Positions 1-7,014 of a stretch of DNA of 64,000 nucleotides are shown piece after piece. This stretch comes from Delftia acidovorans (lineage in GTDB: Bacteria; Pseudomonadota; Gammaproteobacteria; Burkholderiales; Burkholderiaceae_C). The stretch lies in NCBI GenBank assembly GCA_031286585.1, contig JAITUC010000019.1, positions 1-64,000 of the forward strand, in the 5' to 3' direction. Under the pieces are notes generated by a model that saw only the letters and a list, made by a program, of their open reading frames with translations, was not told where the DNA came from and made no database searches. The position numbers were made by a program, and so were the translations under genes. Position 1 is the first letter of the stretch, and the number at the start of each line of letters is the position of its first letter.

Positions 1-2
1 CC

Positions 3-389
3 CAGGCACCTGCTGCGCCCATCAATTCGGCTCCGCCCGGCTATCGTCTGCAGCCCCTCTCAGAGTACGACGCAATGTGCGCTGCCATGGCAGCACCTGC
101 TGCGCCTGCAGTGGATGCCTGGCTCCAGCCGGATGACATGGCGGCCCTGCAGCGCTTTCATGAGACTGCCGAGGACGACGAAAGCTACGACATCGGCAAG
201 GAAGCCGTCGCGCGCCTGTGTGCCTTCGGCTGCCTGCAATCGCACAGCTTTGGACGCTACAGCACAACGGACTTCGGCGACTACCTGCTGGACACCTGGG
301 CCGGCGCGCGCACGTTGCCGTTCACGACAGCAGTAGAGCGCGAAGCCCTCGCAGCCCATGCAGCAGCCAAGGGGGAGCACGATGAGTAA
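3..389 (+). CDS. Hypothetical phage/island protein, 5' end cut by window edge
   Basis: The reading frame is open from the first bases of the window and has no stop before 387-389, so the gene begins outside. An internal ATG at 75 exists, but the frame upstream of it is coding-like (rich in Ala and Pro), which argues for a longer protein. The visible 128 residues are acidic and soluble, with no signal peptide or membrane segment. I do not recognise the family. The stop overlaps the next start by eight bases, so the gene is translationally packed with its neighbours in a small-gene operon running toward the excisionase and integrase. Such packing is typical of an early or replication arm of a prophage. 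No function can be given. Confidence 0.6.
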   Translation, partial: QAPAAPINSAPPGYRLQPLSEYDAMCAAMAAPAAPAVDAWLQPDDMAALQRFHETAEDDESYDIGKEAVARLCAFGCLQSHSFGRYSTTDFGDYLLDTWAGARTLPFTTAVEREALAAHAAAKGEHDE

Positions 390-807
390 AGCCGAACGCC
401 TGGGGCATGCCAATGCCCTGATCGAGATCATCAGCCGGCACGGCCGCCGCTTCTTCCACAACCGCGAATCCGGCGCCATCGCGCGTCTGGAACTGGATGC
501 TCGGGGCCGGCTCTGGTGGATTGACGAATACCGTGGCTCGCGGGTCTACACGGGCAAGGTGATGGGCTATCCGCACCGCTGGCGCGGCTTCAGCCATGGG
601 GGCACGCTGCGCTCGCTGGTGGAGGCCCTGCGCGGCTACATCCTGCGCGGCGAGCTGCTGCACCCGGAATACATCGCGCCGAGCCGGATGGACCCCAAGA
701 ACGGCGAAATCTGGGGCTATGGCGCCGAGGCCGCTGCTGCAGTGCGTGCCGAGGCCCACGCCCTACCCCTTTTCCAGCGCCCCACTGGGCACAAGGAGAG
801 CACATGA
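382..807 (+). CDS. Hypothetical phage protein, aromatic- and Arg-rich
   Basis: A protein of 141 residues. An in-frame start exists at 358, but the ATG at 382 is preferred because a purine-rich stretch (AAGGGGGAG) lies just before it and it overlaps the previous stop. The middle is rich in Arg, Trp and Tyr (for example RLWWIDEYRGSRVYT) and the second half contains two short predicted helices. I know similar small proteins from prophages of Burkholderiales, but no function is established. It overlaps the next gene by four bases (ATGA), indicating coupled translation in the same operon. Confidence 0.65.
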   Translation: MSKAERLGHANALIEIISRHGRRFFHNRESGAIARLELDARGRLWWIDEYRGSRVYTGKVMGYPHRWRGFSHGGTLRSLVEALRGYILRGELLHPEYIAPSRMDPKNGEIWGYGAEAAAAVRAEAHALPLFQRPTGHKEST

Positions 808-1142
808 CGGGATCCAGCGAACGCGAAGGCGGCGCGGGCGAGTGCGTGGACCGCTTCTACATGGAGCGCGGCCCGTGCTGCGCCGGCTGCGACTGGTGGA
901 TGTTCCACAACTCTGTGGCCGGTGAGTGCCGCCGCTCGGCCCCTGTGTCGGGCGCGGAAAGCATCGGGCTGCTGGGCATCACGTACATCAGCGCGCCGCT
1001 CCAGGCTGGACACGTCATGACCCTGCGCGAACACCACTGCGGCGAGTTCAAGGACTCGTTCGATTGGACAACCCTGCCGCTGGCATACCTGCGGCGCATC
1101 GGATACCAGGAGCGCGCCCAGGCGCAGCAGAAAGGACAGTGA
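804..1142 (+). CDS. Small Cys-rich phage protein, possible metal-binding
   Basis: 112 residues, starting at the ATGA overlap with the gene before. The N-terminal half holds a cysteine cluster: Cys14, then Cys25-Cys26-x2-Cys29 followed by two Trp, and Cys42; a further HHC motif sits near residue 77. The spacing suggests a zinc-binding or disulphide-stabilised fold, but it does not match a named zinc finger that I recognise. No signal peptide is visible, so a cytoplasmic zinc-binding role is more likely than an exported disulphide protein. It belongs to the same tightly packed operon. Function unknown. Confidence 0.6.
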   Translation: MTGSSEREGGAGECVDRFYMERGPCCAGCDWWMFHNSVAGECRRSAPVSGAESIGLLGITYISAPLQAGHVMTLREHHCGEFKDSFDWTTLPLAYLRRIGYQERAQAQQKGQ

Positions 1143-1143
1143 T

Positions 1144-1335
1144 ATGCAGGAAACGATTGTTGGACTGGTGCTCGGCATCCTGATCGGCGGAGGAATTTCC
1201 GCCGCAGTGGATGAGCACCGGCAGTCTCAGCCAGGCGGCCAACAGGCTCTGAAGCAGGCCTGTGAAGCGACCATCCCGCGCAATCAAGAGTGCGTTATGC
1301 GCTTCGTGCCCGCCGAGAAAGGACAGACCCCGTGA
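1144..1335 (+). CDS. Small membrane-anchored hypothetical protein
   Basis: 63 residues starting one base after the previous stop. Residues 3-22 form one hydrophobic Gly-rich segment (IVGLVLGILIGGGISAAV), best read as a membrane anchor. The rest is hydrophilic with two Cys. Small one-helix proteins of this size occur in prophage arms, sometimes as superinfection or lysis accessory proteins, but nothing here says which. An ATG start after AAAGGACAGTGAT gives a reasonable ribosome site. Confidence 0.5.
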   Translation: MQETIVGLVLGILIGGGISAAVDEHRQSQPGGQQALKQACEATIPRNQECVMRFVPAEKGQTP

Positions 1336-1607
1336 CCACAGCACCAACACCCCCGCGAGCAAATGCGCTCGCATGCGAGTACCGCCCATCGATGCCGGCC
1401 GACGTGCTGCACCTGTGGGCCAAGGACGCAGTAGCCGAGCTCATCCGCCTGCAGGCAGAGCTGGAGGCGCGCAAGCCGCTGCCGCTGAGCGATGAGCAGA
1501 TCGACGACCTGCATGGCGAGGCAAATCGCGGGTTCGACATCGGCCGCGAAGACTACTTCAAGGCCTTCCGGGATGCAGAGCGCGCCCACGGCATCAAGGA
1601 GACCTGA
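1332..1607 (+). CDS. Hypothetical phage protein, GTG start
   Basis: 91 residues if translation begins at the GTG at 1332, which overlaps the previous stop (GTGA) and follows GAGAAAGGACAG, a good ribosome site. An upstream in-frame ATG at 1290 lies inside the previous gene and is less likely. The C-terminal half (LSDEQIDDLHGEANRGFD and the following FRDAERAHGI) matches a small-protein style that I have seen in prophages of Delftia and Acidovorax, where it is annotated only as hypothetical. It is soluble and acidic, with no export signal. Confidence 0.6.
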   Translation: MTTAPTPPRANALACEYRPSMPADVLHLWAKDAVAELIRLQAELEARKPLPLSDEQIDDLHGEANRGFDIGREDYFKAFRDAERAHGIKET

Positions 1608-1609
1608 CC

Positions 1610-1711
1610 ATGGCCAGCAAGAAGCCCGAGCACTGGCGCGACAAGCGCGCGCCACACCGCGACGACGAACCAATCACCTGGCCAGCACCCGCTGGCCTTT
1701 TTCATATTTGA
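1610..1711 (+). CDS. Very small ORF (33 aa) ending in a terminator
   Basis: An ATG two bases after the previous stop opens a frame of 33 codons. The N-terminal part is basic (MASKKPEHWRDKRAPHR). The last codons read through the hairpin of the intrinsic terminator at 1680-1702 and stop at 1709-1711. The gene is spaced like its operon partners, with GGAGA ahead of the ATG at suitable distance. Its coding status rests on context only, and it could equally be a chance frame in a trailer region. Confidence 0.35.
   Translation: MASKKPEHWRDKRAPHRDDEPITWPAPAGLFHI
1680..1702 (+). terminator. Intrinsic terminator of the island small-gene operon
   Basis: Perfect 7-bp stem GGCCAGC / GCTGGCC with a four-base loop (ACCC), followed directly by a run of T. 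It ends the plus-strand operon and overlaps the 3' end of the 33-codon frame. The excisionase-like gene that follows probably has its own promoter or depends on read-through. Confidence 0.75.
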
Positions 1712-2005
1712 ATGCCCATGACGACCGACACCATCACCGCAGAACAATGCGCCGAGCTGCTCGGCTGCACGGAAGACACCGTCGAGGAGCTGTCGCGCAA
1801 GGGGGAGCTTCCGGGCCTGAAGTTCGGGCGCGGCTGGGTCTTCGTGCGCGCGGACCTGCTCGCCTACCTCGCCGAGCGCGGCCGGCAAGAGGCTGAGCAG
1901 CGGCGAGCTGACCGGGGCGGCGGACCCCAGGCCGCACCCAACGTCCGACAGATCAAGCCCCGCCGGCAGCAGCCCCCGGCCCTGCCGAAGCTCTCCACAG
2001 CTTAG
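1712..2005 (+). CDS. Excisionase-like HTH DNA-binding protein
   Basis: 97 residues. Residues 8-54 form a helix-turn-helix of the excisionase/MerR type (TAEQCAELLGCTEDTVEELS, then GELPGLKFGRGWVFVRADLLAYL), the fold of small recombination directionality factors and AlpA-like regulators. The tail is basic and Pro-rich, likely a flexible DNA-contacting extension. Starts at 1712 or 1718 (second ATG) are both possible and neither has a strong ribosome site. It converges on the integrase and overlaps its 3' end by 53 bases. By context it should steer the integrase toward excision, and it may also repress int. It could instead be a plain regulator of the AlpA kind. Confidence 0.75.
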   Translation: MPMTTDTITAEQCAELLGCTEDTVEELSRKGELPGLKFGRGWVFVRADLLAYLAERGRQEAEQRRADRGGGPQAAPNVRQIKPRRQQPPALPKLSTA

Positions 2006-3164
2006 CGGCCATGTCTTCTGCACGGAAGCTGGCATAGCGGTGCGCCATCGTAGATCCGGGCGCCCAGCCCATGATCCGATTTACCTCTTCCAGGCGGAAA
2101 ATCCAGTTTCCGCTTGCGTCTCTCATCTCAAGCCATCGACAGGTGGCTTCGTGTCTCAAATCATGCTCATGGAGATCATGAATCTCCATGTAATTGAATG
2201 CAATGCGGAACCGGAACGAAAGCCTCTGGCCGACGATCCGGTATCCGTTCACATCTTCCTCTTCCATAAATGGGAAAAGCCATGCGCTTGGCAGCATTGC
2301 GCGCGTGCTCAGGTACTCCTGAAGCGCCGCGTGCACTGAGGGAGCCATAGGAACATCCCGAAAGCTCACCTTTCCGCGCCACTGCTTTGAATTCTGTGCG
2401 CGTATAACCTTGCAGTCCATGTCCACCTGAGAGCGCTTGAGGGTGGCAGCTTCTTTCAAACGCAGCCCTGTCCCCAGGATGAGCTTGAACAACGTCAGCA
2501 GAGCATTCCCACCAGCCAGTTGAAGTCCGCGAGACCGATCCGGTCTCTCGTATCCAGAGAGGACCATGATGATTTTTTCTTCTTCACCTGGCCTCAGGCG
2601 CCTATCCCGCTGAACATTGGTCTTTGCCTCACCGCCATCAGCTTGTGCCAATTTTGTATCGATATCGCTGTACGTCGAATACCCTTTCGGCAATAGCCGC
2701 GCTGGGTTTTGCATTACCAGTGTCGGATGGTTTCGCAAATACTCATCTATCGCACGTCCGAGCGCTTGGACTCGATGCCTTATTGACTGAGGTGTTAATT
2801 GCTTGGATACCTTCAGCCACTGTATATAGCCTTGCAGCCATTTATAAGAAGCATCTGTGAGCTTGATTGTGCCCACCTCCCGATTCAGGGTCGAGAGCGT
2901 AATCAATTGAGATGGGGCGGCGTATCCACTTTGCTCCCACTCGCCGAGCACGCGGGTCAAGCGGATGTTGCCGAAGCCATTGTCACCATCAAGCAGTTCC
3001 CTCGGCAGCGCCAGACCTGAGTCCTTCATCAGCTTCCACTGCTGGCTGTACTTGATGGCCTCGCCTTCGGTATCGAAGGTGAAGTACTTGCGGCCTCCGG
3101 GCAGCGACGGATGTCGCAACCCAATTTCCCATTTGCCAGATGCCTTCTGCCTCGGCTTCGCCAT
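1953..3164 (-). CDS. Tyrosine-type site-specific integrase
   Basis: 403 residues from the ATG at 3164, which has GGAGAG eight bases upstream; a start at 3194 is also in frame but lacks such a site. The N-terminal part carries an AP2-like arm-binding segment (GKWEIGLRHP), followed by a core-binding SAM-like domain around residues 90-160. The catalytic domain has the full set: Arg235 (TGLRLKEA), His334 and Arg337 (HDLRHEA), Trp367 in place of the usual second His (MGWAPGST), and Tyr377 (AHRYASF). The Trp variant also occurs in Cre, so the enzyme should be active. It would integrate and excise the element in the left part of the window. The 5' end of the gene faces the probable island border. 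Confidence 0.92.
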   Translation of the reverse strand: MAKPRQKASGKWEIGLRHPSLPGGRKYFTFDTEGEAIKYSQQWKLMKDSGLALPRELLDGDNGFGNIRLTRVLGEWEQSGYAAPSQLITLSTLNREVGTIKLTDASYKWLQGYIQWLKVSKQLTPQSIRHRVQALGRAIDEYLRNHPTLVMQNPARLLPKGYSTYSDIDTKLAQADGGEAKTNVQRDRRLRPGEEEKIIMVLSGYERPDRSRGLQLAGGNALLTLFKLILGTGLRLKEAATLKRSQVDMDCKVIRAQNSKQWRGKVSFRDVPMAPSVHAALQEYLSTRAMLPSAWLFPFMEEEDVNGYRIVGQRLSFRFRIAFNYMEIHDLHEHDLRHEATCRWLEMRDASGNWIFRLEEVNRIMGWAPGSTMAHRYASFRAEDMAAKLWRASAGPGAAAGGA

Positions 3165-3303
3165 TTCTACTCTCCGGTGGTTCGATAAGCTCAATCTCCG
3201 ATGTCGTCGGGGTGAGTCTCGGCCGCCATTTTGTGGCGGCTGGAGCCCGTTTTCAACACATTTGAGGCGACCGAGCGCACCGAATGGAAATGCAAGTCAT
3301 TGA

Positions 3304-3438
3304 TTTCTAAGGATTTGTTTTTCCTTGTCGATTTTTAGGATTCGCTACAAGATCGAATTGATACAGGAGAACTCGCGCGCCCATGCAGGTGCCCAGCCTG
3401 ATGGGGACGCGAAGTTCGACCCGCTGCGCAATTCCTGA
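3304..3438 (+). other. Probable island-chromosome junction with remnant 3' end of a host gene
   Basis: The 360 bases between the integrase start and the OmpA-like gene hold no complete gene. A plus-strand frame open from 3304 to the TGA at 3436-3438 becomes coding-like from about 3337 on (RIRYKIELIQE and a tail ending DAKFDPLRNS). It is followed within 15 bases by a strong terminator. Many islands insert into the 3' end of a gene and leave such a tail behind, with the rest of the gene at the other border. I cannot name the host gene or place the crossover base. No tRNA is visible here. Confidence 0.4.
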
Positions 3439-3452
3439 TCCACGCAGCCCTC

Positions 3453-3499
3453 AAAAAGAAAAGGCCCGGAGCGTCAAGCGCTCCGGGCCTTTTCTTTTT
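3453..3499. terminator. Strong bidirectional intrinsic terminator
   Basis: A perfect 21-bp stem with a five-base loop (TCAAG): an A-rich arm, then GGCCCGGAGCG, loop, CGCTCCGGGCC and a T-rich arm. It ends with a T run when read from either strand, so it can stop both the truncated host gene at 3438 and the minus-strand OmpA-like gene ending at 3527. Confidence 0.9.
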
Positions 3500-3526
3500 G
3501 GCCGTTTACAGCGGCAAGCCTGAGGC

Positions 3527-4051
3527 TCAGTCCACCAGGATCACTTCCACCCGGCGGGCCTCGGCGTTGCTGCCGTCGGCCTGCAGCTGCTCGGGCTTCT
3601 TGAGCTCGACCTTTTCCTCGGCCACGCCCAGCGCGGACAGGGCGGCCTGTACTGCCAGGGCGCGCTTCTTGGCCAGTTCGGCGTTGAGTTCGGCGCTGCC
3701 CGTGGCGTCGTGGTAGCCCGAGATCACGGCGCGCTTGCCGCCCTTCACACCGGCGACCACGTCGGCCAGCGCTTCATTGGCACCCACGGCCAGCTCGGCC
3801 TTGGCCGATGCGAAGTAGAACTTGACCACGCCGTTCTCGACAACGACGCGGGCCACATCTTCCTCCAGGACCACGGGCACCATTGCTGCCACCGGGGAAG
3901 CGCCGCCTGCCGTCTTCGCCGGGCCATGCGCAATGCCGCGCTGGTAGACAACGACGCCAACGACCGTGGAGACGACGAGCGCAATCAGCGCAAACAGGAA
4001 ACCCAGGGCAAAACGTTGTTGGCTGTCGTCGTCGGAATGACTGAAGGACAT
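3527..4051 (-). CDS. OmpA-family envelope protein with N-terminal membrane anchor
   Basis: 174 residues from the ATG at 4051, chosen for the GGAGAG site just upstream; a longer frame to 4162 has no such site. Residues 14-36 are a single hydrophobic helix, and residues 85-174 form an OmpA C-terminal peptidoglycan-binding domain (ISGYHDATGSAELNAELAKKRA, and AEARRVEVILV at the end). The Asp and Arg that grip diaminopimelate in this fold appear to be present. The protein is probably held in the inner membrane with the OmpA domain in the periplasm, where it would bind peptidoglycan. It is monocistronic and stops 28 bases before the bidirectional terminator. Its exact role is unknown. Confidence 0.8.
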   Translation of the reverse strand: MSFSHSDDDSQQRFALGFLFALIALVVSTVVGVVVYQRGIAHGPAKTAGGASPVAAMVPVVLEEDVARVVVENGVVKFYFASAKAELAVGANEALADVVAGVKGGKRAVISGYHDATGSAELNAELAKKRALAVQAALSALGVAEEKVELKKPEQLQADGSNAEARRVEVILVD

Positions 4052-4290
4052 GAAGCACTCTCCGTGAATGAGTTGTTGGGTGAAAACCAGAAAGACTGCG
4101 AAAAACCGGTGGATTGTAGAGGGCCGGTGTCGAGGGTCTCGCGCCGCCCCCAAACCCCGCACTGCCGGTTGGCCAAAACTGTGGTGCGGCAGAGACAGAA
4201 GAGCGACCCATCAAGGGCAAAGCACGCGCTTGTGCACCGTTTGGTCTTCCAGGCGTTAAAACGTCATTGTTCTTTCATGCTGTCGCGCCC

Positions 4291-4917
4291 ATGTCCGCCC
4301 TGCCAGAATTCTCCTTCGCCCGCCGAGAGTCCCAGCCCCTGCTGGATGAGGCGCTGCACCGATGGGGCGGGAGCGATGATCTCTGGATCTTTGGCTATGG
4401 CTCGCTGATCTGGCGGCCGGATTTCGATTTCTGCGAACGCCGCACGGCGCGTGTCTTCGGCTGGCACCGGGCGCTGAAGATGTGGAGCACCATCAACCGC
4501 GGCACGCCCCAGAACCCTGGCCTGGTCTTTGGCATGCTGTCCGGCGGCAGCTGCCAGGGCATGGTGTTCCGCATTCCCCGGCACCACGGCCATGCCGTCA
4601 TGAAAAAGCTGTGGCAGCGCGAGATGGCCAATGCCGTCTATGACCCTCGCTGGCTGCCCTGCCGCACCGGCCAGGGCACGGTCCAGGCGCTGGCGTTCAC
4701 GCTGTCCCGGCAAAGCCCCAATCACACGGGCGAGCTGGCGCCCGAGGACTATCGCCGCATTTTCAGCGAGGCCAAGGGCATCTACGGCAGCACGCATGAC
4801 TATGCGCGCGCAACCTTCGATGAGCTCAAGCGCCTGGGCATCCGTGACCGCGCGCTCCAGCGCCTGCTCAGCTACGCGGGCCAGCCCGAGGCAGGCGCGC
4901 GGCAAGGCTCCGTTTGA
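4291..4917 (+). CDS. ChaC-like gamma-glutamylcyclotransferase
   Basis: 208 residues. The N-terminal region has the signature loop of the cyclotransferase fold (WIFGYGSLIWRPDF, residues 31-44) and the family core continues with GWHRALKMWSTINRGTP and a conserved Glu region (REMANAVYDPRWL). ChaC enzymes cleave glutathione or related gamma-glutamyl compounds to 5-oxoproline, in the cytoplasm. The ATG at 4291 is used; a TTG 24 bases upstream is also in frame, and neither has a clear ribosome site. The gene stands alone between the OmpA-like gene and sodC. The family call is firm, while glutathione as the substrate is inferred. Confidence 0.88.
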   Translation: MSALPEFSFARRESQPLLDEALHRWGGSDDLWIFGYGSLIWRPDFDFCERRTARVFGWHRALKMWSTINRGTPQNPGLVFGMLSGGSCQGMVFRIPRHHGHAVMKKLWQREMANAVYDPRWLPCRTGQGTVQALAFTLSRQSPNHTGELAPEDYRRIFSEAKGIYGSTHDYARATFDELKRLGIRDRALQRLLSYAGQPEAGARQGSV

Positions 4918-5052
4918 TGACACCGCCGCGCACGGCCGCAGAACGCTGTGCTCTCCGACATGGCCGCCGTATCGCACGCTGCATGATGGCGGCTGCGCGC
5001 CATGCGCCCCCGTGACTTTTTCAGTTCCCATTCCAACCAGGAGATTGCCGCC

Positions 5053-5691
5053 ATGCCTTTGAACGCTTCCCAATCCAGCCACGCCGCCACTTCGCAGCCC
5101 TCCACCCCGTCCACCGCCGTGAAGCTGTTGATGGCTGCCGGCATGGTGCTGGCCCTGGGCGCCTGCGGCAGCCAGGCCAAGCCTCCTGCCGCAGCCGCCG
5201 CAACGACCCCGGCAGCCGTCACGACGGCGCCAGCCTCCCGCAATGTGGCCATGGCCCAGCTGCAGCCCACGCAAGGCAGCAAGGTCAGCGGCAGCCTGCA
5301 GTTCACGGCCCAGGCCGATGGCAGCGTGCGCGTTCAAGGCTCGGTCCAGGGGCTGGCGCCCAACAGCGAGCACGGCTTTCACGTCCATGAGAAAGGCGAT
5401 TGCTCCAGCCCTGACGGCCTGAGCGCGGGGGGCCACTTCAACCCGACCGGCCAGGCACATGGCCGCTTCGATTCTTCGACCCATCACACGGGCGACCTGC
5501 CCAGCCTGCGCTCCGATGCGCAAGGCACGGCAAGCATCGACTTCGTGTCGCGCGGCCTGGCACTGGACCAAGGCCCCAACAGCGTCGTGGGCCGCGGCCT
5601 GATCGTGCACAAGGACCCGGACGACTACACCACGCAACCCACCGGCAATTCGGGCGCGCGCCTGGCCTGTGCGGTGATCACGCGCGGTTGA
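5053..5691 (+). CDS. sodC: Superoxide dismutase [Cu-Zn], periplasmic lipoprotein
   Basis: 212 residues from the ATG at 5053, which follows AGGAGA. Residues 23-38 form a hydrophobic signal ending in the lipobox LGAC, so Cys38 should be lipidated; an Ala/Pro-rich linker follows. The dismutase domain shows the copper ligands in HGFHVHEKGDC, the bridging and zinc ligands in GGHFNP and the HHTGDLP loop, and the partner Cys of the disulphide in ARLACAVI. It converts periplasmic superoxide to peroxide and oxygen. The 22 residues ahead of the hydrophobic core are unusually long for a lipoprotein signal; a GTG at 5119 would give a more typical one. Confidence 0.93.
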   Translation: MPLNASQSSHAATSQPSTPSTAVKLLMAAGMVLALGACGSQAKPPAAAAATTPAAVTTAPASRNVAMAQLQPTQGSKVSGSLQFTAQADGSVRVQGSVQGLAPNSEHGFHVHEKGDCSSPDGLSAGGHFNPTGQAHGRFDSSTHHTGDLPSLRSDAQGTASIDFVSRGLALDQGPNSVVGRGLIVHKDPDDYTTQPTGNSGARLACAVITRG

Positions 5692-5711
5692 TGGCCGGCC
5701 GGCCTGCCATT

Positions 5712-6518
5712 TCAGTTCATGCAGTCGCGCAACCATGCCGCGCATTGCTCGGCACGTGCGCCCGGCCACTGGACGCTGAGCGTGGTGTCGCCACGGCGCA
5801 GTTCGACATGAATGGTGTCGGCTGCGCCCGTGCCGCCGAATAGCCGCCCCCACCAGCCACGGCCCCGCAGGTCTTGTTCCTGTGCCGTGGATGGGGGCTG
5901 GGAAGATGAGGCTGGAGCGGACGAGCCCGGGCCCGGCACTGCCGTCTCTTTGACTGAATCCGGGACCGGTCCCGGCGCTGGAGGGACAGGTGCAGGCGCC
6001 TGCGTGGCCGCCTCGGCCGCCGGCCGGCTGAGTCCCCCGGCAGGCTGCGGTGCCGCAGCGGATGCCCCTGCACCGCTTTCGAGCCGCGCGGCCAGATTGG
6101 CACCGAACTCCTCCCATATCCGGTCGGCCTTGGTTTTCATCACGCTCAGGCCGAAGGCGCCCAGACGGCCCAGCAGGTCCACATCGACCTTGATGCGCAG
6201 TTCGGTGCCGCCATCCGGCGTGGCGCTCAGGAAGATTTCACTGCGCTGCTTCAGCGAGCTGGCCACCGAGGTGTCCTCTCCCGTTCCTTCCACGCGCAGA
6301 TACTCGGGTGCGCGCTGCTCGACGATGCGCGTTCGCAGCTTGAATCTGGCGCTGATGAAGGAGATCTTCTGGTGCATCACCGCCACGTATTCGGTGGGGC
6401 CGACCACTTCGATGGACTGCATGCCGGGCACGGCGCCCCCCATGACCTGGGGATCGAGCAGCAAGGCCCACACTTGCTCGCGCGGAGCCGAAACGGTCAG
6501 GTTTTTTTCAATTTCCAT
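5712..6518 (-). CDS. CoxG-like SRPBCC protein with a C-terminal extension
   Basis: 268 residues from the ATG at 6518 (GGAGAA upstream), overlapping the preceding 2Fe-2S subunit gene by 11 bases. Residues 1-147 form a CoxG/SRPBCC domain (MEIEKNLTVSAPREQVWALL, then MGGAVPGMQSIE), found with molybdenum hydroxylases and thought to help membrane recruitment or maturation. An Ala/Pro/Ser-rich linker follows (about 148-220), then a compact C-terminal segment (221-268: WWGRLFGG, then TIHVELRRGDTTLSVQWPG and two Cys). The extension is absent from classic CoxG. It is the last gene of the hydroxylase operon and is followed by 20 bases and the end of sodC, convergent. Confidence 0.85.
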   Translation of the reverse strand: MEIEKNLTVSAPREQVWALLLDPQVMGGAVPGMQSIEVVGPTEYVAVMHQKISFISARFKLRTRIVEQRAPEYLRVEGTGEDTSVASSLKQRSEIFLSATPDGGTELRIKVDVDLLGRLGAFGLSVMKTKADRIWEEFGANLAARLESGAGASAAAPQPAGGLSRPAAEAATQAPAPVPPAPGPVPDSVKETAVPGPGSSAPASSSQPPSTAQEQDLRGRGWWGRLFGGTGAADTIHVELRRGDTTLSVQWPGARAEQCAAWLRDCMN

Positions 6519-7014
6519 GCATTTTCTCCGCGGCCACGAGGACCGATTCCACGATCTGGGTATAGCCCGTGCAGCGGCACAGGTTGCCGTTGAGGCCATG
6601 GCGCACTTCGTCGGCGCCGGGGCGGGGGTTGCGGTCCAGCAGGTCGCAGGCGGCCATGATGAAGCCCGGCGTGCAGTAGCCGCATTGCAAGCCGCCGCAT
6701 TGCATGAAGCTTTGCTGCAGGGGATGCAGCCGTGGCGACGCATCTGCGCCCGCACCGCCAGCCATGGGATCGGCCAGTCCTTCGATGGTGGTGAGTGCGC
6801 GGCCCTGCACCTGCACGGCCAACAGCAGACAGGACTTGACCACTTCGCCATCCAGCAGCACCGAGCAGGCACCGCACACACCGGTCTCGCAGCCGCGCTT
6901 GGTGCCCGTCAGGTGCAGGTCGTCACGCAGGAAATCCGACAGCAGCCGGCGCGCCGGCACCTCCACGCTGCAGGGCTCGCCGTTGACGGTGCATTCGATG
7001 CGGTGTCGGCTCAT
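6508..7014 (-). CDS. Molybdenum hydroxylase small subunit, two [2Fe-2S] clusters
   Basis: 168 residues, standard length for the family. The plant-ferredoxin-like N-terminal cluster uses Cys42, 47, 50 and 62 (GCETGVCGACSVLLDG). The C-terminal four-helix cluster uses Cys111, 114, 146 and 148 (QCGYCTPG and NLCRCTGY). The subunit passes electrons from the molybdenum centre to FAD. Its start overlaps the stop of the FAD subunit (ATGA), so translation is coupled. The same fold serves CO dehydrogenase, xanthine dehydrogenase and 4-hydroxybenzoyl-CoA reductase, so this subunit does not reveal the substrate. Confidence 0.95.
   Translation of the reverse strand: MSRHRIECTVNGEPCSVEVPARRLLSDFLRDDLHLTGTKRGCETGVCGACSVLLDGEVVKSCLLLAVQVQGRALTTIEGLADPMAGGAGADASPRLHPLQQSFMQCGGLQCGYCTPGFIMAACDLLDRNPRPGADEVRHGLNGNLCRCTGYTQIVESVLVAAEKMHGN

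Noticed and set aside
4264..6117. A minus-strand open frame opposite the ChaC-like gene and sodC
   Set aside because: Both plus-strand genes have clear catalytic residues; this frame has none.
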